From positions 53,254,001-53,318,000 of the forward strand of contig NC_068915.1 of NCBI RefSeq assembly GCF_023091745.1: a stretch of 64,000 nt of DNA, written 5' to 3'. The notes beneath the pieces were generated by a model that worked only from the letters and a program-made list of their open reading frames with translations, did not search any database and was not told where the DNA came from. Source of the DNA: Budorcas taxicolor. Its lineage: Eukaryota; Chordata; Mammalia; Artiodactyla; Bovidae. The position numbers and the translations under genes were made by a program. Of the stretch, positions 9,876 to 19,762 are shown in pieces. How positions within the stretch are numbered: the first letter of the stretch is position 1; each line of letters opens with the position of its first letter.

Positions 9876-12217
9876 AAAGGTCAGTTTTCATTCCAATCCG
9901 AAGGAAGGCAATGCCAAAGAATGCTCAAACTATCACACATTTACACTCATCACACACACTAGTAGAGTAATGCTCAAAATTTCTCAAGCCAGGCTTCAGT
10001 AATATGTAAACCATGAAATTCCAGATGTTCAAACTGGATTTAGAAAAGGAAGAGAAACCTGTGGCTCAGATCATGAACTTCTTATTGCCAAATTCAGACT
10101 TAAATTGAAGAAAGTAGGGAAAACCACTAGACCATTCAGGGATGACCTAAATCAAATCCCTTATGATTATACAGTGGGTGTGACAAATAGATTTAAGGGA
10201 CTAGATCTGATAGATAGAGTGCCTGATGAACTATGGATGGAGGTTCATGACATTGAACAGGAGACAGGGATCAAGACCATCCCCATGGAAAAGAAATGCA
10301 AAAAAGCAAATTGGCTGTCTGAGGAGGCCTTACAAATAGCTGTGAAAAGAAGAGAAGTGAAAAGCAAAGGAGAAAAGGAAAGATACAAGCATCTGAATGC
10401 AGAGTTCCAAAGAATAGCAAGAAGAGATAAGAAAGCCTTCCTCAGCGATCAATGCAAATAAATAGAGGAAAAAAACAGAATGGGAAAGACTAGAGATCTC
10501 TTCAAGAAAATTAGAAGCACCAAAGGAACATTTCATGCAAAAATGGGCTCGATAAAGGACAGAAATGGAATGGACCTAACAGAAGCAGAAGATATTAAGA
10601 AGAGGTGGCAAAAATACATAGAAGAACTATACAAAAAAGATCTTCATGACCAAGATAATCACGATGGTGTGATCACTCACCTAGAGCCAGACATCCTGGA
10701 ATGTGAAGATAAGTGGGCCTTAGAAAGCATCACTACGAGCAAAGCTAGTGGAGGTGATGGAATTCCAGGTGAGTTCTTTCAAATCCTGAAAGATGATGCT
10801 GTGAAAGTGCTGCACTCAATATGCCAGCAAATTTGGAAAACTCAGCAGTGGCCACAGGACTGGAAAAGGTCAGTTTTCATTCCAATCCCAAAGAAAGGCA
10901 ATGCCAAAGAATGCTCAAACTACCACACAATTGCACTCATCTCACATGCTAGTAAAGTAATGCTCAAAATTTTCCAAGCCAGGCTTCAGAACACGTGAAC
11001 TGTGAACTTTCAGATGTTCAAGCTGGTTTTAGAAAAGGCAGAGGAACCAGAGATCAAATTGCCAACATCCGCTGGATCATCAAAAAAGCAAGAGTTCCAG
11101 AAAAACATCTATTTCTGCTTTATTGACTATGCCAAAGCATTTGACTGTGTGGGTCACAGTAAACTGTGGAAAATTCTGAAAGAGATGGGAATACCAGACC
11201 ACCTGACCTGCCTCTTGAGAAACCTACATGCAGGTCAGGAAGCAACAGTTAGAACTGGACATGGAACAACAGACTGGTTCCAAATAAGAAAAGTGGTACT
11301 TCAAGGCTGTATATTGTCACCCTGCTTATTTAACTTATATGCAGAGTACATCATGAGAAACACTGGACTGGAAGAAACACAAGCTGGAGTCAAGATTGTC
11401 GGGAGAAATATCAATAACCTCAGATATGCAGATGACACCACTCTTATGGCAGAAAGTGAAGAAGAACCAAAGAACCTCTGGATGAAAGTGAAAGAGGAGA
11501 GTGAAAAAGTTGGCTTAAAGCTCAACATTCAGAAAACAAAGATCATGGCATCTGTTCCCATCACTTCATGGCAATTAGATGAGGAAAAAGTGGAAACAGT
11601 GTCAGACTTCATTTTGGGGGGGCTCCAAAATCACTACAGATGGTGACTGCAGCCATGAAATTAAAAGAATCTTACTCCTTGAAAGAAAAGCTATGACAAA
11701 ACTAGACAGCATATTAAAAAGCAGAGACATTACTTTGACAACAAAGGTCCATCTAGTCAAGGCTATGGTTTTTCCAGTAGTTGTGTATGGATGTGAGAGT
11801 TGGACTATAAAGAAAGCTGAGTGCCGAAGAATTGATGCTTTAGAACTGTGGTGTTGGAGAAGACTCTTGAGAGTCCCTTGGACTGCAAGGAGATCCAACC
11901 AGTCCATCCTAAAGGAAATCAGTCCTGAATTTTCACTGGAAGGACTGATTCTGAAGCTGAAACTCCAATACTTTGGCCACCTGATGTGAAGAGGTGACTC
12001 ATTGGAAAAAACCCTGATGCTGGGAAAGATTGAAGGCAGGAGGAGAAGGAGACAACAGAGGATGAGATGGTTGAATAGCATCACCAATCCAATCTACATG
12101 AGTTTGAGTAAACTCCGGGAGTTGGTGATGGACATCGTGGTGTGGCCTGCTGCAGTTCGTGGGGTCACAAAGAGTCGGACACATCTGAGCTACTGAACCT
12201 AACTGAACTGATCCGAT
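9876..12217 (+). mobile_element. BovB LINE, 2.3 kb, chimaeric 5' end
   Basis: The main body (10060-12217) runs from the endonuclease-RT linker through RT to the CTGAACT-type 3' tail. In front of it, 9876-10059 is an RT segment equivalent to the one at about 10866-11050, so this stretch occurs twice in the same orientation and out of order. CATTAAA occurs at 9867-9873 and 12219-12225, a weak 7-bp candidate TSD spanning both parts. Nothing BovB-like follows the 3' tail, which argues against simple nesting of one copy in another. Confidence 0.9.
10105..11989 (+). pseudogene. BovB ORF2 remnant: linker, reverse transcriptase, C-terminal domain
   Basis: The remains of the BovB polyprotein are readable in four pieces. 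Piece 1 (10105-10461) is the lysine-rich linker and ends at a TAA where other copies keep the frame. Piece 2 (10480-10998) holds the early RT and ends after a small indel. Piece 3 (11002-11646) holds the RT core, with AKAFDCVGHSKLW, QGCILSPCLFNLYAEY and the catalytic YADD at 11425-11436; it ends after a frameshift in a G run near 11615. Piece 4 (11579-11989) is the C-terminal region and ends at a TGA at 11987-11989, likely a decayed CGA. The enzyme would nick target DNA and copy its RNA in place. This copy is dead but keeps the catalytic aspartates. Confidence 0.88.
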
Positions 12218-12225
12218 GCATTAAA

Positions 12226-13038
12226 TATTATGCATTTTTATAGAAAGTCTGATTCTACTGATAGTTTGTTATACCTGTGTGCTTTTAATAATTGTGAACG
12301 CTTTTTTCTGGCATTATACTATAATATCATAATTAGTAATTTCATATTTCATTTCGTACATACAGGACAATATATTCAGTAATTTCTATTTATTTTTTAA
12401 TCACAAAATAGGTTTGAAGTTATCAGAGCTTTTATTTTCAAACTGATTCCATACACAAATTTAAATAATTAGCTAGAATACTTATATTTAGGAGTAATTC
12501 TTATATGGCTAGTCAACCTCTATCCTTATTTAAGGAAAACACTTGAATATATATACCTGTTTACTTAGATATAAATGCACTTATTCTCTTTTGTCTGTTC
12601 TAAGAACATTCACACTATTAATGAGTACAGGAATTACAAAGGCATGTTCTGTCTCTCGTATTCAATCAAAACAAAGAAGAAATGTATTGCATTTATTCAA
12701 TGGAAATATATGGCAGAGAAGAGGAAGATAACTGAATTGGTGTATTACAAAGTCTTTTAGAATAAGAAATTAACATTTAATTGCATATGTATTTTACTTT
12801 TAGTATGCTAGAGAAATACTGAATTGAAATTTATATCTCAAAAGGTCTATAGGAATAGGAATTGAGTCATTTACTAAATTATTAAATTGTACTTTAAGTG
12901 TCATTAGCTTAAAAGTTTATTATTGGATTAGTCTATGCTATCACAGGATTCTTTCTATATTTAATATTCTTTTCAGACTCTTCCACAATTTCTGAAGGTT
13001 ATAAAGGGCTTAAGAATGACATCATAAGAGGACATTTA

Positions 13039-13071
<33 letters not shown>

Positions 13072-13249
13072 TACACAATCCTGAACTACAGGCAAAGTAG
13101 GGAAGATATTTCAGTATTTCACAAGTCTACATTACAGTAATTTTTTTCTGTGTAACTCCTCTGTGAAATTAGAACATAAGTTCTAACTGTTCTTGCTTTT
13201 AGATAGGAGGGTGTTCATTTTATGTTTTTAATTAGATTATTTACTTAAA
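12226..13249. other. AT-rich background with a 20-T run
   Basis: A run of 20 T at 13053-13072 could be the tail of a minus-strand retrocopy, but no body is recognised next to it. The small frames near 12543-12760 look like chance. Confidence 0.5.
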
Positions 13250-13260
13250 CTATATTTATG

Positions 13261-13471
13261 GGCTTCCCTGGTGGCTCAGAGGTTAAAGTATCTGCCTGCA
13301 ATGCGGGAGACCTGGGTTCGATCCCTGGGTCAGGAAGATCCCCTCGAGAAAGAAATGGCAACCCACTCCAGTATTCTTGACTGGAGAATCCCATGCACGG
13401 AGGAGCCTGGTGGGCTACAGTCCACAGGGTCGCAAGAGTCGGACACGACTGAGCGACTTCACTTTCACTTT
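13261..13471 (+). mobile_element. Bov-tA SINE
   Basis: Full tRNA-like head with A-box-type TGGCTCAGAGGTTAAAG and B-box-type GGTTCGATCCC, then the Bov-A body and a CACTTT tail. CTATATTTAT (13250) and CTATGTTTCT (13472) form only a weak TSD. The intact B box suggests a fairly young copy. Confidence 0.93.
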
Positions 13472-13724
13472 CTATGTTTCTTTTATTTGTAGAGAAAATT
13501 TAGCTTTACTGGAGAGGAAACAATCTAGATTTCTAGTCACTCTGTTGATATCTCTGCATACAAAGAATATTGACGACTGTTTATCAGAATTTTCTTCTTG
13601 AATGAGGAAAAGCTGCATAGCTCTTCTTTAATGTCCCATAGGTATTTACTTTCAGAATACTTTAAGTTGAACTCTTTCCCTCAAAATGTGCCATTCTCCT
13701 TTATTTCTCATATTGGTGAACGAT

Positions 13725-13918
13725 GTGCTGAAGTAGCTTAGTCATGTCCTACTCTTTTCAACTCCAGGCCCTTCTATACATGGAATTTTCCAGGCAAGAA
13801 TACTGGAGCCGGTTGCCATTTCCTTCCAACTTCAGAGAATTTTTCCAGCCTAGGGATTGAACCTGTGTCTCCTGCATTGGCAGGCAGATTCTCTATGGCT
13901 GAGCCACATGAGAAGCCC
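13725..13918 (-). mobile_element. Bov-tA SINE, divergent
   Basis: Reverse-complement Bov-tA: CAGGCAAGAATACTGGAG, then GATTGAACCTGTGTCTCCTGC (B box) and GGCTGAGCCACATG (head). TTGGTGAACGAT (13713-13724) and TTGGTGGATGAT (13919-13930) match at 10 of 12 positions and look like an aged TSD. Together with the plus-strand copy at 13261 it forms an inverted SINE pair. Confidence 0.88.
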
Positions 13919-13930
13919 TTGGTGGATGAT

Positions 13931-14748
13931 ACTAGTCACTTAATTAAAGATCTGGGGTCTTTCTACATACATTTATATTACTTCACTAGCTTTTACACTG
14001 ATATTCCTGTTTCCTGTCTAGTTACATTCATTCTACTATTGTAAAATATTTATAAAATTCAAATTCATTCATTGTTTAAAAGTACTTAATGGTGCCCTGA
14101 TATTCAGAAGTTACAGTATAAAATCTTTATCTTAACATATACGAAGGGCTTTTATTGCATGATTTTTGCCTATAATTTATCTCTTCTCCTCTTCATGTAC
14201 ACTTGGGTTAGTTTGAATTATGTTTAGCTGCTAGTAATACAAACTCAAAAATGGATTTGTAAAGCAAATATCACTTTACTTCTCACAAGAAAAAACAAAC
14301 CCAACTACCCTGTGTCCCAGGGAGCAGAATAGAGAAGGGGTGAAACAGAGTGTACCCCTTTCCTTAAGAATTCTTCCAGAGGACATAAAACTGATTTTCA
14401 CTTGCATATCTTTGGCGAAAACTTAGTTTTTTAACCTTACTTATATTTAAAGAAGAACTAGATATTCTCATAATTAAGAGTCAGAGAATATAGATAGAGG
14501 AATAAAGATAAATAGTATTTGATAGGCACTAGAAGTTTTCTACAGCATGTCTAACCAAGATACATATGATGATTTACTTTCTGAACATCTGATGTTTCGT
14601 GGAGATTCATTATACTCTGTATAGATGTTATTTCTTCTTCATGCAGCTAAATTCTATTCATTCTTCAGAGTCATCTGAGGTCTTTCCAAGAAATTTTCTG
14701 TGACACTCACAGTTTTATTTACTATTAACAATATAGTACTCTACTTAT
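13931..14748. other. Background, nothing recognised
   Basis: No repeat, RNA gene or coding structure identified. Confidence 0.5.
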
Positions 14749-14975
14749 GGTGCTTCCCAGGTGGCACTAATGATAAAGAACCTGCCTGCCAATGCAGGAG
14801 GCATAAGAGACAAGAGATGTCGGTTACATCCCTAGGTCAGAAAGATCCCCTGGAGGAGAGCATGGCAACCCACTCTAGTATTCTTTCATGGAGAATCCCA
14901 TGAACAGTGGAGTCTGGCAGGCTATAGTCCATAGGGTCCCAAACAGTTGGACACAACTAAAGGAACTTAGCACAC
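14749..14975 (+). mobile_element. Bov-tA SINE (longer-headed subtype)
   Basis: The head reads CCTGCCTGCCAATGCAGGAG followed by CATAAGAGAC, an insert seen in one Bov-tA subgroup. The BovB-derived body follows and ends near TTGGACACAACTAAAGGAAC. It is moderately diverged, and only a weak TSD (ACTTATG / ATTTATG) is visible. Confidence 0.88.
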
Positions 14976-15064
14976 ATTTATGCACACACTCTTATACCTA
15001 TATTATTATCACTTCTTACTCTAAATATTTTATATATCATTTAATTTTTAGTATACAAATATGG

Positions 15065-15289
15065 GGTTTCCCAGGTGGTGCTAGTGGTAAAGAATCCGCC
15101 TGTCAATGTAGGAGACTCAAGAGACATGGATTTGATCCCTAGTTTGGGAAGATCCCCTGGAGTAGGAAACACAAACCCACACCAGTATTCTTGGCTTGAG
15201 AATCCCATGGGCAGAGGAGCCTGGAAGGCTACAGTCTATGGAACCATGAAGAATCAGACACAAATGAGTGACTGAGCACACAAGGGCAC
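15065..15289 (+). mobile_element. Bov-tA SINE with 12-bp TSD
   Basis: The long-headed Bov-tA subtype (GTGCTAGTGGTAAAGAATCCG head, AAGAGACATGGATTTGATCCC B box). A perfect 12-bp TSD, ATACAAATATGG, lies at 15053-15064 and 15290-15301, which fixes both edges. Confidence 0.95.
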
Positions 15290-15390
15290 ATACAAATATG
15301 GACTTTTAAAAAAAATCATAGTTTCTTTTAGCAAATTTTATACTTTTATACATTTAAGCCCCAAATCAAGACCTTTTTGGAATTATATAA

Positions 15391-16683
15391 ATATAATTGC
15401 ACTCATCTCACACACTAGTAAAGTAATGCTCAAAACTTTCCAAGTCAGGCTTCAGAAATACCCAAACCATCAATTTCCAGATGTTCAAGCTGGTTTTAGG
15501 AAAGGCAGAGGAACCAGAGATAAAATTGCTAACATCTGCTGGATCATTAAAAAAGTAAGAGAGTTCCAGAAAAACATCTATTTCTGCTTTATTGGCTATG
15601 CCAAAGCCTTTGACTATGTGAATCACAATAAAATGTGGAAAATTCTGAAAGGGATGGGAATACTAGACCACCTGAATTCTGAAAAAGATGGGAATACCAG
15701 ACCACCTAACCTGCCTCTTGAGAAACCTATAAGAAGGTCAAGAAGCAATAGTTAGAACTGGTCATGGAACAACAGACTGGTTCCAAATAGGAAAAGGAAT
15801 ACATCAAGGCTGTATACTGTCACTCTGCTTATTTAACTTATGCAGAGTACATCATGAGAAACGCTGGGCTGGAAGAAGCACAAGCTGGAATCAAGATTGC
15901 TGGGAGTAATAGCAATAACCTCAGATATGCAGATGACATCACCCTTATGACAGAAAGTGAAGAGGAGCTAAAAAGCCTCTTGATGAAAGTGAAAGAGGAG
16001 AGTGAAAAAGTTGGCTTAAATCTCAACATTCAGAAAACTAAGATCATTGCATCTGGTCCCATCACTTCATGGCAAATAGATGGGGAAAGAGTGGAAACAG
16101 TGTCACACTTTATTTTTTTGGGCTCCTAAATCACTGTAGATGGTAATTGCAGTCATGAAATTAAAAGACGCTTATTCTGTGGAAGGAAAGTTATGACCAA
16201 CCTAGACAGCATATTCAAAAGCAGAGGCATTACTTTGCCAACAAAGGTCTGTCTAGTCAATGCTATGGTTTTTCCAGTGGTCATGTATGGATGTGAGAGT
16301 TGGACTGTGAAGAAAGCTGAGCACCAAAGAACTGATGCTTTTGAACTGTGGTACTGGAGAAGACTCTTGAGGGTCCCTTGGACTGCAAGGAGATCAAACC
16401 AGTCCATCCTAAAAGAGTCTTGGGTGTTCATTGAAAGGACTGATGCTGAGGTTGAAACTCCAACACTTTGGCCACCTAATGTGAAATGTTGACTCATTGG
16501 AAAGGATTCTGATGCTGGGAGGGATTGGGAGCAGGAGGAGAATGGGACGACAGAGGATGAGATGGCTGGATGGCATCACCGACTCTATGCACATGAGTTT
16601 GGTGATGGACAGGGAGGCCTGCTGTGCTGCGATTCATGGGGTCACAGAGAGTCAGACATGACTGAGCAACTGAACTGAACTGA
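15391..16683 (+). mobile_element. BovB LINE, 1.3 kb, 5'-truncated inside RT
   Basis: It begins within the RT domain (ATTGCACTCATCTCACAC) and runs to the GAACTGAACTGAA tail. A 34-bp tandem duplication lies at 15641-15708. The 5' truncation is typical of LINE integration. No convincing TSD was found. Confidence 0.92.
15426..16492 (+). pseudogene. BovB reverse transcriptase remnant
   Basis: RT core in pieces: 15426-15755 carries the finger/palm start (YAKAFDYVNHNKMW); 15854-16129 carries YADD at 15926-15937; 16193-16492 carries the C-terminal part, including MYGCESWTVKKAE. The 34-bp duplication, not a multiple of three, breaks the first piece. A stop after the FIFLGS segment near 16127 and a TGA-containing end close the others. 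Non-functional. Confidence 0.85.
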
Positions 16684-17574
16684 AGGATATATGAGATATC
16701 AGGAAAAGTTGATGAGGAGGGAATTTTTTCACTTTAACATGAATCTGAGGAAAGACAATAAAGTAAATCTGGTATGCAATCTTTTACTTCTTGCTAGATA
16801 TTATAAAATAGCATCTAAGGGGAAAATAAGAGCATTTTAACTGTAAGTTCAATGTTTTCTATATAAAATAACTTCTAAAATCTTTTCTGTTTCATCTTCC
16901 TTTTTCGTTTAGAAATTGTGACATAAAAAGATTAAAATCCTTGAATTCCCTTTTTTAAGTTAAAATGTATGGAAAACATAAAAACCTTAAAGAATAAGTA
17001 TTTATAGATATTGAGCAATTTACATATACAATTTATTTAGATTCTTAAGTCCAATTGAAAAGAAATAAATGAGTATTTTTACATTCATAGTATATCTTCC
17101 TAAAGAGAAAGCTTTTAGACTGCCACTGACAATCACCCACAAAACGGAGGATGTGGGCTGACCCTAAGAAAGAGACTCATTGGGTCAGATACAAAGCAAT
17201 AAATGTAAAGGGAAAAGCAGAGTGTTTATAAAAGAAAAATGGGAGCTGTATAGAAGCAACTTTAGTAGTATAGACCAGGAATGTGATCCTGTCCCAAATC
17301 TGTTACATTTAAATGGTTGCAAAAAAAAGTTTGAACTAAACTCTCAAATAAGAAAGAGAGAAAAGACCACTTGAACAAAGGAAATATTAAATTTTTCTTA
17401 CAAAATAAAAATGCTATTATCATAAAAATACATTTCTACATGACACTTGGTCTTAAGAAGATCGTTAATAATTGTATTTGAGAATTACTTCTTTCATGTA
17501 TAATACTGGAGTAATGTTCAAATATTTAAACACATGAAAAATTGATCAAACCTAAATCATTGGTCACTGAAGAG
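16684..17574. other. AT-rich background
   Basis: No element identified. A 64-codon frame at 17180-17374 is lysine/asparagine-rich and not recognised. Confidence 0.5.
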
Positions 17575-18390
17575 TTTTCCAAATTTGCTGGCATATTGAG
17601 TGCAGGACTTTCACAGCATCATCTTCCAGGATTTGAAATAGCTCAACTGGAATTCCATCACCTCCACTAGTTTTGACCATAGTGATGCTTCCTAACACTC
17701 ACTTGGTTTCACATTCCAAGGACATCTTTTTTGGGTGTTAGTACTAAAAGGTCTTGTAGGTCTTCATACAAATGTTCAACTTCAGCTTCTTCAGAGTTAT
17801 TTGTTGGGGCATAGACTTGGATTACCGTGATATTCAATGGTTTGCCTTGGAAATGAATAGACATCATTCTGTCATTTTTGAGATTGCATCCAAGTACTGC
17901 ATTTTGGAGTCTTTGTTGACTATGATGGCTAATCCATTTATTCTAAGGGATTCCTGCCCACAGTAGTAGATATAATGGTCATCTGAGTTAAATTCACCCA
18001 TTCCAGTCCATCTTATTTTGCTGTTTCCTAGAATGTCAGTGTTCACTCTTGTCATCTCCTGTTTGACCACTTTCAATTTGCCTTGATTCATGGACCTAAC
18101 ATTCCAGGTTCCAATGCAATACTGCTCTTTACAGTATCAAACTGTGCTTCTATCACCAGTCCCATCCACAGCTAGGTATGGTTATTGCTTTGGCTCCATC
18201 CCTTCATTCTTTCTGGAATTATTTCTCCACTGAACTCCAATAGCATATTGGGCATCTACCTTCCTGGGGAGTTCATCTTTCAGTGTCCTATCTTTTTTCC
18301 TTTTCATACTGTTCATGGGGTTCTCAAGGCAAGAATACAGAAGTGGTTCCCATTCCCTTCTCCAGTGGACCATATTTTGTCAGTGTTCTG
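17575..18390 (-). mobile_element. BovB 5' part, inverted relative to its 3' part
   Basis: Read on the minus strand this is the region before and within the endonuclease domain plus the early RT. 17575-17728 is early RT (ending GCAAATTTGGAAAACTC in element sense). 17729-18390 is endonuclease back to the 5' flank (GGTCCACTGGAGAAGGG in element sense). An internal deletion removes the endonuclease-RT linker at about 17728. Directly next to it, on the opposite strand, lies the 3' part (18391-19745). This is the arrangement made by twin priming during LINE insertion. Confidence 0.88.
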
Positions 18391-19745
18391 TCTGGAAAAG
18401 GTCAGTTTTCATTCCAATCCCAAAGAAAGGCAAAGCCAAAGAATATTCAAACTAATGCACATTGCACTCATCTCACATGCTAGTTAAGTGATGCTCAAAA
18501 TTCTCCAAGCCAGGCTCAAGCCATATGTGAACCACTAACTTCCAGATGTTCAAACTGGTTTTAGAAAAGGCAGAGGAACCAGAGATCAAATTGCCAACTG
18601 TCACTGGATCATCGAAAAAGCAAGAGAGTTCCAGAAAAAACATCTATTTCTACTTTATTGACTATGCCAAAGTCTTTGACTGTGTGGATCACAATAAACT
18701 ATGGAAAATTCTGAAACAGATGGGAATAGCTGAGCACCTGACCTGCCCCTTAAGAAACCTATATGCAGGTCAGGAAACAACAGTTAGAACTGGACATGGA
18801 ACAACAGACTGGTTCCAATAGGAAAAGAAGTATTTCAAGGCTGTATATCATCATCTTGCTTATTTAACTTCTATGCAGAGTACATCATGAGAAATGCTGG
18901 GCTGGGAGAAGCACAAGCTAGAATCAAAATTGCCAAGAGAAACAACAATAACCTCAGATATGCAGATAACACCACCCTTATGGCAGAAAGTGAAGAAGAA
19001 CTAAAGAGCCTCTTGTTGAAAGTGAAAGAGGAGAGTGAAAAAGTTGGCTTAAAGCTCAACATTCAGAAAACTAAGTTCATGACATCTGGTCCTATCACTT
19101 CATGGCAAATAGATGGGCAAACTATGGAAAGAATGAAAGACTTTATTTTGGGGGCTCCAGAATCACTGCAGATGGTGATTGCAGCCATGAAATTAAAAGA
19201 CGCTTACTCCTTTGAAGGAAAGTTATGACCATCATAGACAGCATATAAAAAAGCAGAGACATTACTTTGCCAGCAAAGGTCTGTCCAGTCAAGGCTATGG
19301 TTTTTCCAGCTGTCACGTATTAATGTGAGAGCTGGACCATAAAGAAAGCTGAGCACTGAAGAATTGATGCTTTTGAACTGTGGTATTGGAAAAGACTCTT
19401 GAGAGTCTTTAGACTGCAAGGAGATCCAACGACTCCATCCTAAAGGAAATCAGTCCTGGGTGTTTATTGGAAGGACTGATGTTGAAGCTGAAACTCCAAT
19501 ACTTTGACCACCTGGTGCAAATATCTGACTGATTGGAAAAGTCCCTTATATTGGGCAAAACTGAGGGCAAGAGAAGAAGGGGATGACAGAGATGAGACGG
19601 TTGAATGGAATCACTGACTCAGTTGATATGGGTTTGGGTGGACTCCGGGAGTTTGTGATGGACAGAAAAGCCTGGTGTGTTGCAGTTCATGGGGTTTGCA
19701 AAGAGTCGGACACGACTGAGTGACTGAACTGAACTTAACTGAAAC
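18391..19745 (+). mobile_element. BovB 3' part of the twin-primed copy
   Basis: It starts in RT (CTGGAAAAGGTCAGTTTTC), only about 20 element bases downstream of where the inverted segment stops, and runs to the ACTGAACTGAACTTAACTGAA tail. RT pieces are open at 18546-18821 and 18887-19228. The catalytic box reads YADN at 18959-18970, so the second aspartate is lost. Stops and indels break the rest. Confidence 0.9.
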
Positions 19746-19762
19746 ACAATAGGCCAATTTTA

